Made by a program: the position numbers and the translations under genes
Shown: piece after piece, positions 1 to 6,674 of the stretch
Numbering within the stretch: position 1 is the first letter of the stretch
How the letters are laid out: every line of letters begins with the position of its first letter
Notes under the pieces: generated by a model
The model's database searches: none
What the model was told of the DNA's origin: nothing
Seen by the model: only the letters and a program-made list of their open reading frames with translations
Source: Alphaproteobacteria bacterium UBA6411
GTDB taxonomy: Bacteria > Pseudomonadota > Alphaproteobacteria > CAAGCB01 > CAG-977
Assembly: GCA_002438565.1 (NCBI GenBank)
Contig: DJPN01000037.1
Coordinates: 1 to 15,837, forward strand
Length of the DNA stretch: 15,837 nt
Direction of reading: 5' to 3'

Positions 1-151
1 AGTTTTCGGCCGTTAAGCGCACGGCCGCTCTTTTATCCGTCGGAACCGTTTCCAGGTAGGCGTCCGTTTTCAGCATCGCTGCGTCTTCTTCCGGCAATCG
101 GCATCCCGCCAACAGCAGCAGCGCCATTCCCACAACTGGCCGAATCTTCAT
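1..151 (-). CDS. Small lipoprotein, C-terminus beyond the window edge
   Basis: The minus-strand frame opens with ATG at 151 and stays open to base 1, giving 50 residues; the stop lies outside the window. The N-terminus (M-K-I-R, then a hydrophobic run) leads into a Leu-Ala-Gly-Cys lipobox with the acceptor Cys at residue 17, so this should be a signal peptidase II substrate. Residue 18 is Arg, not Asp, so the Lol system would be expected to send it to the outer membrane. A good Shine-Dalgarno (AAGGA, 6 nt before ATG) supports the start. It follows the J-domain gene by 54 nt on the same strand but has its own promoter. The mature part seen is short, charged and unrecognised, so no function is assigned. 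Confidence 0.75.
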   Translation of the reverse strand, partial: MKIRPVVGMALLLLAGCRLPEEDAAMLKTDAYLETVPTDKRAAVRLTAEN

Positions 152-185
152 GTCCTATCCTTCGGTATGTGTTTCGTACAACCAA

Positions 186-214
186 AGTATAGGCTGTTCC
201 GATCCTTATGACAA
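186..214 (-). promoter_or_regulatory. Sigma-70-like promoter for the lipoprotein gene
   Basis: On the minus strand, TTGTCA (209-214, 5/6 to the -35 consensus) is followed after exactly 17 nt by TATACT (186-191, 5/6 to the -10 consensus). Transcription would start near 179, leaving a leader of about 27 nt that contains the AAGGA ribosome site. The -35 box lies within the last codons of the J-domain gene, so the lipoprotein can be expressed separately from the aroK operon. Confidence 0.6.
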
Positions 215-766
215 GACGGTCATAATCAAACGGTAGGCTTCGGTGATGTCTTTGAATTTTTCCTCCAGCGTTTTATCGCCGCCCGTTGTGTCGGGATGGC
301 AGATTTTCGCCAGCCGTTTGTAGTTTGTTTTGACTTGCTTTTTATCCAAAGGAAAAGTCAATTCCAAAATCCGCGCCGCCGCTGTCAAAGCGGGATCCGT
401 CACAGGTTTATCGGCTGTTTTCGGTTTGGCGGATTTATCGCCGAACGCTTCGCGCTTCAAGCCCAAAGGATCGGCGAACAGTCCGGAGGCAATCCGTTCT
501 CCCATGTCCCAAGTCGGCCGTCCCCAGCCGTAATCGTCTTTCAGCTGCTGTTCGATTTCGGCTTCGGTCATGTCGGCGTAGTAGTCCCATTTTGCATTGT
601 ATTCGCGGACATGTTCCAAGCAAAACCAGTAATAATCTTTCAGCGATTTGTCTTTGGGCGCGCGGTATTCGCCCGCGCACGGACATCCCGGAACGTCGCA
701 CGGCCGTTTCGGCGGTTCCGGTTCATGCCGCCATGACGAATAGGAAAATTTAGTCCGGCGTCCCAT
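206..766 (-). CDS. J-domain (DnaJ-like) protein with N-terminal Cys-rich segment
   Basis: Predicted 186-residue co-chaperone with the J-domain at its C-terminus (about residues 128-186). The HPD tripeptide at 157-159, preceded by a basic helix (KTNYKRLAKIC), is the part expected to stimulate ATP hydrolysis by a DnaK-type Hsp70. The N-terminal half has C23, C28, C30, C49 and H52 in a C-x4-C-x-C...C-x2-H layout that could bind zinc, although no known zinc finger was recognised. There is no Gly/Phe region and no DnaJ zinc-finger repeat, so it is not DnaJ itself. A longer reading from 835 exists, but the ATG at 766 has AAGGA 8 nt upstream and is preferred; an ATG at 775 is the alternative. It overlaps the end of the DUF2889 gene by 17 nt, which implies co-transcription and translational coupling. 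The client and Hsp70 partner are unknown. Confidence 0.85.
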   Translation of the reverse strand: MGRRTKFSYSSWRHEPEPPKRPCDVPGCPCAGEYRAPKDKSLKDYYWFCLEHVREYNAKWDYYADMTEAEIEQQLKDDYGWGRPTWDMGERIASGLFADPLGLKREAFGDKSAKPKTADKPVTDPALTAAARILELTFPLDKKQVKTNYKRLAKICHPDTTGGDKTLEEKFKDITEAYRLIMTVLS

Positions 767-1310
767 TGTTTTCATCCTTGTACCAATCGGGCCATTGGCG
801 TTTGACCATTTCGCCGGAACTGTCCCATGCAACACATGAATCCAAAGGATCGGGCTTGACGCCGCGGCAGTATTTCATCAAGCGGACTTGGCTGACGGCC
901 TGAAAAGCCGCGCCCGCCGCTTCAACCAGCAGCCCGAACAAATGCGCGCACCCCGATTTTGCGGGAATGGCACGGTGGACTTCCTTGGAAAAACCTTTGC
1001 AAATTTTCAGTCCGACGACGGCTTTGAAAGCGGCTTCGGCGCACGGGCATTGCTTGTAAGGAAATTTGTCCAGCTTGACCTCCAATCCGCGAACAGTCAA
1101 ATCGTCGTCAACGGTCAGCCTTAACTGCAAATCGTGAAAAGATTCGCCTGCCGGCACCATTCCGCCGCGGTCGAAGCACGGATAATCGAACGGACGGCGG
1201 TCGACAAAACGCGCGTCAATATCCCACAGCCCGTCGTCACGCCGGTATCCCGTGCAAAAAGTGTGACGAAAGTAAACTTCTTCGCGTTCGACAGGGACGG
1301 ACAAAGGCAT
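750..1310 (-). CDS. DUF2889 family protein
   Basis: 186-residue protein of the DUF2889 family. Recognisable features are the MPLS start, an R-x-x-GYRR-x-DGLWDI stretch near residues 20-31, the DRGG-x-V-x-AGE segment, and the Leu-Thr-x-Asp-Asp-Asp-Leu motif near 65-71. Several cysteines are present (around residues 88, 90, 103 and 120), including a CPC pair. No signal peptide or membrane span is visible, so it is probably cytosolic. The ATG abuts the aroB stop (TAAATG) and has a strong GGAGG ribosome site 5 nt upstream, inside the aroB end. It lies in the aroK-aroB-J-domain operon. No biochemical role is known to me for this family, and proximity to aroKB does not establish a shikimate function. 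Confidence 0.85.
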   Translation of the reverse strand: MPLSVPVEREEVYFRHTFCTGYRRDDGLWDIDARFVDRRPFDYPCFDRGGMVPAGESFHDLQLRLTVDDDLTVRGLEVKLDKFPYKQCPCAEAAFKAVVGLKICKGFSKEVHRAIPAKSGCAHLFGLLVEAAGAAFQAVSQVRLMKYCRGVKPDPLDSCVAWDSSGEMVKRQWPDWYKDENNGTPD

Positions 1311-2372
1311 TTATTCCTCCAAAACAGACGCAACCGCGGATTCGGGAACGTCTTTGACGACGCGGGCCTGTCCGACGGCAGTCGGCAAAACAAAGTTCAA
1401 ACGGTTGGACAGGGCTTTTTTGTCCTTGTGCATCAAAGCAAGCAAGCCCGCCGTTTCATAGCCGTCGAATTTGACGGGAAGTCCGATTTTTTCAAAATGC
1501 GCGGCGATTCGCGGGGCGAGTGCGCTCAATCCCAGTTTTTCCGCCAGCTTTGCCGCGTATACGCATCCCGCCGCAACTCCTTCGCCGTGCAGAATCGCCA
1601 TATTCGACGCCGCTTCAAAAGCATGGCCGAACGTATGCCCCAAGTTCAGCAAAGCCCGTTCCCCCGTTTCTTCGCGTTCGTCGGCGATAACGATCCGCGC
1701 TTTGGTTTGAACGCTTTGTTCAACGGCAAAGGTAACGGCGCCGTCGTCCAAAGCAACGACTTTTTCACCGTTTTGTTCCAGCCATTCCCAAAAATCCGCA
1801 CGCTTGATGAGGCCGTATTTCGCGACTTCCGCATACCCTGCAAGGATTTGACGGCGGGGCAGGGTTTTCAAAGTGTCCGTGTCAATCAGAACCGCTTTCG
1901 GCTGATAAAAAGTTCCGATTAAATTTTTGCCCGCCCGCGTGTCGATTGCGGTTTTTCCGCCGACCGAACTGTCCGTTTGCGCCAGAAGCGTTGTCGGAAT
2001 TTGAATAAAGTCAATGCCGCGTTCCAAAATCGACGCGCAAAAGCCCGCAATGTCGCCGACAACGCCGCCGCCCAAAGAAATCAAAGCCGAATGACGGTCG
2101 CATCCTTTGTCCAAAACGGCGTCCGTTACGGCTTGGACGGTCTGCCAGCATTTTGCGTTTTCACCGGCGGGAATGACAAGGATTTCGGCATCCAAAGCCT
2201 GCGCGGCGCGGTTCAGATACAACGGCGCAACGTTTTCATCGGAAACGATGAAAGCTTTTCCGCGCAGACGGGTTTTCAGCAAAGCGCCCGCTTTATCCAG
2301 CAATCCTTTGCCGATAAAGACGGGATAGCTCCGTTCTTTCAAATCGACGGTAATTGTTTTAACGTCTTGCAT
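1311..2372 (-). CDS. aroB: 3-dehydroquinate synthase
   Basis: 353-residue cytosolic enzyme of the shikimate pathway that converts DAHP to 3-dehydroquinate using NAD+ and a divalent metal. The nucleotide-binding GGGVVGD motif is at 101-107, followed by the diagnostic PTTLLAQTDSSVGGKTA segment at 126-142 and the GKNLIG strand. The expected metal ligands are present: E182 (GYAEVAKYG), H246 (LNLGHTFGHAFE) and H262 (LHGEGVAAG). Length is normal for the family. The start ATG lies 14 nt inside the 3' end of aroK, and the stop abuts the DUF2889 start, so translation is likely coupled through the operon. The ribosome site at this start is weak, consistent with coupling. Confidence 0.97.
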   Translation of the reverse strand: MQDVKTITVDLKERSYPVFIGKGLLDKAGALLKTRLRGKAFIVSDENVAPLYLNRAAQALDAEILVIPAGENAKCWQTVQAVTDAVLDKGCDRHSALISLGGGVVGDIAGFCASILERGIDFIQIPTTLLAQTDSSVGGKTAIDTRAGKNLIGTFYQPKAVLIDTDTLKTLPRRQILAGYAEVAKYGLIKRADFWEWLEQNGEKVVALDDGAVTFAVEQSVQTKARIVIADEREETGERALLNLGHTFGHAFEAASNMAILHGEGVAAGCVYAAKLAEKLGLSALAPRIAAHFEKIGLPVKFDGYETAGLLALMHKDKKALSNRLNFVLPTAVGQARVVKDVPESAVASVLEE

Positions 2373-2919
2373 ATTCGTTCACCGTTGCCACGACCCGCCG
2401 CAGCACTTGCCCCAAAGTTTCCGTGTTATATTTAAGGATGATGTCCGCCGTTTCATAGATGGCGCGCCGTTTTTCCATCAAATCGGCAATGACCTGCTGC
2501 GGGTTGCCCGTGTTCAGCAAAGGACGGTGCGTCCGTCCCGCCGTGTTTCGGACGATAATCGATTTGTCGGCGTCCAGAAACAGTGTGACCGCCCGCCGTT
2601 TCGCGATTTCGCGCGTTTTTTCGGACAGAAAAGCGCCGCCGCCCGATGACAGAATACAACGCTTGCCGTTCAGCAGACGTTCCATGACGCGTTCTTCGCC
2701 GCGGCGGAATTCCTCTTCGCCGAATCGGGCGAACAAATCGGCGCAGGAGCTGCCGCCGGCTTTTTCCACTTCGGCATCGCCGTCGACGAACGGCACACCG
2801 TAAATGCGCGCCAAACGGCTGCCGATGCTGGTTTTTCCCGCCCCCGGCATGCCGACCAGCATCAGCGTTTTGGTCAGCGGATAGGGAAAATGCAACAGGG
2901 TATTGCCGCGGTAGGACAT
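2359..2919 (-). CDS. aroK: Shikimate kinase
   Basis: 186-residue cytosolic P-loop kinase that phosphorylates shikimate at the 3-hydroxyl using ATP. The Walker A motif GMPGAGKTS is at 23-31, the substrate-binding D-x-D pair is D46/D48, R72 lies in the F-R-R-x-E-E segment, the Gly triplet SSGGGAF is near 93-95, and the lid Arg lies in GRTHRPLL (R132). An upstream ATG (2982) would add 21 residues, but the ATG at 2919 has AAAGGAG 5 nt upstream and gives the normal size. It is the first gene of the aroK-aroB-DUF2889-J-domain operon and overlaps aroB by 14 nt. It could be called AroL; AroK is used for its constitutive context with aroB. Confidence 0.95.
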   Translation of the reverse strand: MSYRGNTLLHFPYPLTKTLMLVGMPGAGKTSIGSRLARIYGVPFVDGDAEVEKAGGSSCADLFARFGEEEFRRGEERVMERLLNGKRCILSSGGGAFLSEKTREIAKRRAVTLFLDADKSIIVRNTAGRTHRPLLNTGNPQQVIADLMEKRRAIYETADIILKYNTETLGQVLRRVVATVNEYARR

Positions 2920-3009
2920 CGAGTCTCCTTTAATTTCTAACTTTCTGTTAACTTGATTATGACATAATAATAAAACTTTCAATACCGTTTTAACTGAAAG
3001 GTGTTTTTA
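2920..3009. promoter_or_regulatory. Divergent AT-rich promoter region between aroK and the 46-residue gene
   Basis: This 90-nt gap separates two divergent transcription units and is clearly richer in A+T than the flanking genes. For the minus strand, TTGAAA (2977-2982) precedes CATAAT (2956-2961) with a short 15-nt spacer, a weak but possible aroK promoter. The plus strand offers only loose matches (ATAATAATAA at about 2964-2973). AAAGG at about 2997-3001 can serve as the ribosome site for the ORF at 3010. No operator or hairpin was recognised. Confidence 0.4.
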
Positions 3010-3150
3010 ATGCGTCGCAAATCCCGTTGGTACATTTACCCGATTATCCTTGCCGTTGCGGGGTTCGGGCTGTTTGTTGCGTTGCACGATTACCGGATGC
3101 CGCAAACCGATGTTGAAAAAGACATCCCCTATGCGCGTCTTCAGAAATAG
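3010..3150 (+). CDS. 46-residue single-span membrane protein
   Basis: A short ORF with ATG at 3010 and TAG at 3148-3150. Its start MRRKSRW is strongly basic and is followed by one hydrophobic segment (about residues 8-25, YIYPIILAVAGFGLFVAL), then a polar tail containing a DVEKDIPY stretch. This is the layout of a small inner-membrane protein with its N-terminus inside. AAAGG lies about 8 nt upstream of the start. Its last 20 nt overlap the start of the exported-protein gene in another frame, an arrangement that suggests translational coupling and supports it as a real gene. No family was recognised. Confidence 0.65.
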   Translation: MRRKSRWYIYPIILAVAGFGLFVALHDYRMPQTDVEKDIPYARLQK

Positions 3151-4537
3151 TCTGCTGATTTTTTTGCTGACGGCTGCGGGCGCGCACGCCGAAGTTCCCG
3201 TTGTGCGGCAATCCGCTTTGCATAAAATCGAACCCGATTCTTACGGGTTGGAAATCGTGCGCTCCAATGATTTTTTAAACGCGGGGATGTGGGATAAAAC
3301 CGCTTTCGGTCAGGCCGTTTCTTTGATTCGGGCGATGAAGCCCGTGTCGTTGACGGCAACGGCTTTGCAGCGCGGGATTTTATTGGCGACGGCGCGGCCG
3401 CCCGCGTTTACGCCGAAAAACGAATGGCTGACCGTCCGTATGGAAAAGCTGTTCGAGTGGGGGCTGTTTGACGATGTCGTGCAGCTGGGTGAAAAAATTC
3501 CGGAAAATCTGCAAACGGAAAAACAGCGGAAAATCATTTCCGATGCCTTGCTGCTGACGGATTTTCAGCGGGCGTGCGCGGGACGGAACGGCAATCCGGA
3601 ACAGGTGCGCCTGTTGTGCGAAGCTTTGAACGGCAACGAAGACGAAGTGTTCCGTTTGTCTGAAATCGTCGGAGAGCAAGGTGGCGACGCGTATGTTTTG
3701 AAGGCGGCGGACGCGTTTTTTTCCAAAACGCCGTTCAGTGAAACGCCTCCTGCGGCGACAGCTCCGAATATCGCGGCGGCGCGGCTGGCGGGGGTTGATT
3801 TTTCATCGCTGATTGACGACAACGCGGCGTTGTGGGTGAAAAAAGCCTATGTCGAAACGACATCGATTCCTGCGGAAAAAAGATTGCCCGTTGCGGAAAA
3901 TCTGGCTCAGCAGGGATTGCTGAATCCCGTCGAACTGAGGACGTTGTACGATGAAACGTCGTTTTTGACGGGTGATTTGGAACACGATTTCGCCGAGGCT
4001 GAACGGCGCAAAGCGGCGGCGGCCTTTGCCGCGGCAACCAAAGATTTATGGGAAAATCAAATCGCCGATGCCGATATTTTGCCGGATTCTTTGTGGAGAA
4101 TCAAAGGGTTTATGGCGGCGAACCTGCCGGAAAAAGCCAAATCGTGGGTTGAAAAGGCGGAATTGACGTTCCCCGATTCGCCTACGGTTGTTCAAGGGTG
4201 GGCGTATGCTGAACTGCAGCCCGAAACGGAGCGGTGTTTCATGCCTTTTCTGGAATTGATGATACGGGCGGACGTTCCCGCCGAACGCATAGATGCAATC
4301 ATGGCGGTTTATACGGTGATGAATTTGGTGCCCAACGACGAATATTGGAATTTGTCGACGCTGACTTTGCCGTCTTTGCCGGAACGAAAGGGTTCCGCCG
4401 CGGAACAGGTGCTGAAAGCGATTGCGGGAATGACGGAACGTCCGGACGGACTGTTGCAGGGACTGGGAAGTCTGCAACAAATGGGGTTTGAACGTGAAGC
4501 TTTGCGCATAGCCGTTGAAACGGAAGCCGTGCCGTGA
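3131..4537 (+). CDS. Exported helical protein of unknown function
   Basis: About 468 residues when started at 3131. The first 20 residues (MRVFRNSLLIFLLTAAGAHA) form a signal peptide with an Ala-His-Ala cleavage site. An in-frame ATG at 3110 would put MLKKTSP before it, and neither start has a strong ribosome site. The mature part is rich in Ala, Leu and Glu, appears all-helical, and contains repeated helix-turn-helix stretches of about 35-45 residues, resembling an alpha-solenoid or degenerate TPR array. Two cysteines flank a Gly-Asn-rich loop (A-C-A-G-R-N-G-N ... L-L-C-E-A-L-N-G) and could form a periplasmic disulfide. The stop overlaps the xerD GTG start by 4 nt. I recall similar long hypothetical proteins upstream of xerD in Rhodospirillales, but no function can be stated. 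Confidence 0.8.
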   Translation: MRVFRNSLLIFLLTAAGAHAEVPVVRQSALHKIEPDSYGLEIVRSNDFLNAGMWDKTAFGQAVSLIRAMKPVSLTATALQRGILLATARPPAFTPKNEWLTVRMEKLFEWGLFDDVVQLGEKIPENLQTEKQRKIISDALLLTDFQRACAGRNGNPEQVRLLCEALNGNEDEVFRLSEIVGEQGGDAYVLKAADAFFSKTPFSETPPAATAPNIAAARLAGVDFSSLIDDNAALWVKKAYVETTSIPAEKRLPVAENLAQQGLLNPVELRTLYDETSFLTGDLEHDFAEAERRKAAAAFAAATKDLWENQIADADILPDSLWRIKGFMAANLPEKAKSWVEKAELTFPDSPTVVQGWAYAELQPETERCFMPFLELMIRADVPAERIDAIMAVYTVMNLVPNDEYWNLSTLTLPSLPERKGSAAEQVLKAIAGMTERPDGLLQGLGSLQQMGFEREALRIAVETEAVP

Positions 4538-5460
4538 ACGAACTGATTGTGGCTTTTTTGGAAATGCTGCAGGCGGAACGCGGCGCGGCCGGAAACACAA
4601 CGCTGGCGTATACGCGCGATTTGCAGGATTTTGAAAGTTTTTTGACCGGACGCGGGCGGAACTTCGTTTCGGCGGAGCTTTCCGATTTTCGAGCTTATTT
4701 GGCGTCGCTGGCGGAAAACGGGCTGTCCGTGCGCACGCAAAGCCGCCGTTTGTCCGCTTTGCGCGAGTTTTACAAATTTCTGTTCACCGAAAAAATCCGC
4801 AGGGACAACCCGCCGGAAGCCCTTGATTCGCCAAAGCTGGGGCGGCCTTTGCCGAAATATCTGTCCGAAGCCGAAATCGGCCGTTTGATTGACGCGGTCA
4901 AGAAATTACCCGCCTATCAGCAATCAAGAATGCGCGCGCTGACCGAAGTCGCCTATGCGTCCGGACTGCGCGTGTCCGAATTGGTAGGACTTCCTTTGTC
5001 CGTGGCGAATTTGAAAGACAATACGATGTCGGTTCGCGGCAAAGGCGGCAAAGACAGAATCGTTCCTTTGACGGACATCGCCAAGCGTGCGGTTTCCGAC
5101 TGGCTGAGCATGCGCGAACTGCATTTGCCCAAAGGCCGCCCGTCAAAATGGCTGTTTCCCGCTCCGAACAAGGAAGGACACTTGAGCCGTTTCGCTTTTT
5201 ATCAAGAACTCAAACAGCTGGCGGCGGCCGCGGGAATTTTGCCTTCAAGGGTGTCGCCGCACGTTTTGCGCCATTCGTTCGCGTCGCATTTGGTGGCTCA
5301 TGACGCGGATTTGCGTTCCGTCCAGCAAATGCTGGGACACAGCGATATCGCGACGACGCAAATCTATACGCACATTCTGGACGACAGGCTGAAACAAACC
5401 GTCGAAAAAAGCCATCCGCTGACGGATGAAAACTTTTTGACGGAAATTTTAAAAAAATGA
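4534..5460 (+). CDS. xerD: Site-specific tyrosine recombinase XerD
   Basis: 308-residue tyrosine recombinase. With XerC it should resolve chromosome dimers at dif during division. The N-terminal core-binding SAM-like domain spans about residues 1-90 and the catalytic domain about 105-300. All catalytic residues are present: R146 (ASGLRVSEL), K170 (GKGGKDR), H243 and R246 (HVLRH), H269 (LGHSDI) and the nucleophile Y278 (TTQIYTH). Each is offset by one or two from E. coli XerD, and the tail (Q-Q-M-L-G-H-S-D-I-A-T-T-Q-I-Y) favours XerD over XerC. The start codon is GTG at 4534, inside GTGA shared with the upstream stop. It ends 35 nt before lptF. Confidence 0.94.
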   Translation: MNELIVAFLEMLQAERGAAGNTTLAYTRDLQDFESFLTGRGRNFVSAELSDFRAYLASLAENGLSVRTQSRRLSALREFYKFLFTEKIRRDNPPEALDSPKLGRPLPKYLSEAEIGRLIDAVKKLPAYQQSRMRALTEVAYASGLRVSELVGLPLSVANLKDNTMSVRGKGGKDRIVPLTDIAKRAVSDWLSMRELHLPKGRPSKWLFPAPNKEGHLSRFAFYQELKQLAAAAGILPSRVSPHVLRHSFASHLVAHDADLRSVQQMLGHSDIATTQIYTHILDDRLKQTVEKSHPLTDENFLTEILKK

Positions 5461-5482
5461 AGACGAACGGCTTTTGACCCGC

Positions 5483-5488
5483 TATAAT
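5483..5488 (+). promoter_or_regulatory. Perfect -10 box 8 nt before lptF
   Basis: TATAAT matches the -10 consensus exactly and ends 7 nt before the lptF ATG at 5496, in the short gap after xerD. No acceptable -35 hexamer lies 16-18 nt upstream; the nearby TTGACC (5474-5479) is too close. A start 7 nt downstream would begin the RNA at or next to the ATG, and there is no Shine-Dalgarno in the gap, so a leaderless lptF transcript is possible. Confidence 0.4.
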
Positions 5489-5495
5489 CCCGCCT

Positions 5496-6674
5496 ATGAA
5501 AATTATAACGCAATACATTTTGAAACAGATGCTGTTCGGCTTTGTCTTGATTACGTCGGGACTGCTGATGATTGTGTGGCTGTCACAATCTTTGCGCCTG
5601 TTTGAAATGCTGCTGAATTCCAAAGTGTCGGTCTGGCTGTTCGTGCGTTTGACGCTGACGCTGGTTCCCAGTTATCTGTCGATTATTTCGCCGATTGCGT
5701 TGTTCGCGGTAACGCTGTTCACTTACAACCGCTTGATTGCCGATCGGGAACTGATTGTGTTGCGCGCGGCGGGGCTGAGCCCGCTTCAGCTGGCCAAGCC
5801 CGTGTTCGCCGTCGGAACGCTTTTTACGATTTTGGGATTTTACATCTCGCTGATTTTGGTGCCGGCGGCAACGGCGGACTTCCGTTCTTTGCGCTGGAAA
5901 ATCCAGCATGACGTTTCACATCTGCTGCTGCAGGAGGGCGAGTTCAACGAAGTCGGCAAAGGCATTACCGTTTATATCAAGTCAAAAGCTTCCGACGGCG
6001 CGCTGGAGGGAATCATTCTGCATGACGGCCATTCTTCCAAAAGCGAAGTGATTTTAATGGCCGAAAAAGGAACGATTGCGTATCACAACGGCGTGCCGCA
6101 GATTTCCATGCTGAACGGATCCAGACAGGAAATCGTCGCCAAATCGGAACGGTTTTCGATATTGGATTTCGATTCGTATACAATGGATTTCCTGTCGTCG
6201 TCGGATAAAAGGGATTTCCGTTTCAAAAACGCTGGCGAACGCAGTTTGCGCGAATTGCTGACCATGACGGAACAGGAACTGCTGACGCCGAAAAACTACC
6301 GCCGCTTCCGTTTGGAAGGGTTTAAACGGTTGTCTTTGCCGTTCTACAATCTGTCTTTTATGCTGATTGCGGCGACGGGGCTGCTGACGGGCGTGTTTAA
6401 CCGCCGCGGGAACAACAGGCGCGTCATTGCGACCGTTTTGACGATGGCCGCGGTGCAAATCGGAGGATTGTGCGCCGAAAATATGACAATGCGCAACCTT
6501 AACTTTGTGCCGCTGCTGTTTGTGTTTTCCATGGGGCCGATTTTTATTTGTCCGTATTTGCTGAAAAACGCGGGAATGTTTCCTTTCTTGAAATGGAAAA
6601 ACAAAATCGCCGCCATGAAAAAAAAGTCGGAATGGCTGCGTAAAAACAACAAAAGAAAGCGCAAGACAAAATGA
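5496..6674 (+). CDS. lptF: LPS export permease LptF (YjgP/YjgQ family)
   Basis: 392-residue inner-membrane component of the LptB2FG transporter, which extracts lipopolysaccharide and passes it to LptC. Three spans lie in the N-terminal part (about residues 12-33, 55-75 and 98-120) and three in the C-terminal part (about 283-355). Between them is a periplasmic beta-jellyroll domain. Family features include the early W-L-S-Q-S-L-R motif, ELIVLRAAGLSPLQLA in the cytoplasmic coupling helix, and the LLQEGEFNEVGKGITVYI strand. These resemble LptF more than LptG. The C-terminal tail (residues about 368-392) is very basic, with many Lys and Arg. The TGA overlaps the lptD ATG by 4 nt. LptG normally follows but is missing here. 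Confidence 0.92.
   Translation: MKIITQYILKQMLFGFVLITSGLLMIVWLSQSLRLFEMLLNSKVSVWLFVRLTLTLVPSYLSIISPIALFAVTLFTYNRLIADRELIVLRAAGLSPLQLAKPVFAVGTLFTILGFYISLILVPAATADFRSLRWKIQHDVSHLLLQEGEFNEVGKGITVYIKSKASDGALEGIILHDGHSSKSEVILMAEKGTIAYHNGVPQISMLNGSRQEIVAKSERFSILDFDSYTMDFLSSSDKRDFRFKNAGERSLRELLTMTEQELLTPKNYRRFRLEGFKRLSLPFYNLSFMLIAATGLLTGVFNRRGNNRRVIATVLTMAAVQIGGLCAENMTMRNLNFVPLLFVFSMGPIFICPYLLKNAGMFPFLKWKNKIAAMKKKSEWLRKNNKRKRKTK

Noticed and set aside
296..736. 146-codon plus-strand ORF opposite the J-domain gene
   Set aside because: It is antisense to a protein with a clear HPD J-domain, shows no domain or ribosome site, and has the Arg/Phe-rich composition of a shadow frame.
2359..2982. Longer 207-residue aroK start at 2982
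   Set aside because: The extra 21 residues precede the family N-terminus, and the ATG at 2919 has an AAAGGAG site at ideal spacing.
4046..4600. 184-codon minus-strand ORF opposite the exported protein and xerD start
   Set aside because: Composition is basic and low in order, there is no ribosome site, and the sense-strand genes explain the region.
5474..5488. TTGACC and TATAAT read as a full promoter before lptF
   Set aside because: The hexamers are only 3 nt apart, so TTGACC cannot be the -35 box; only the -10 was kept.
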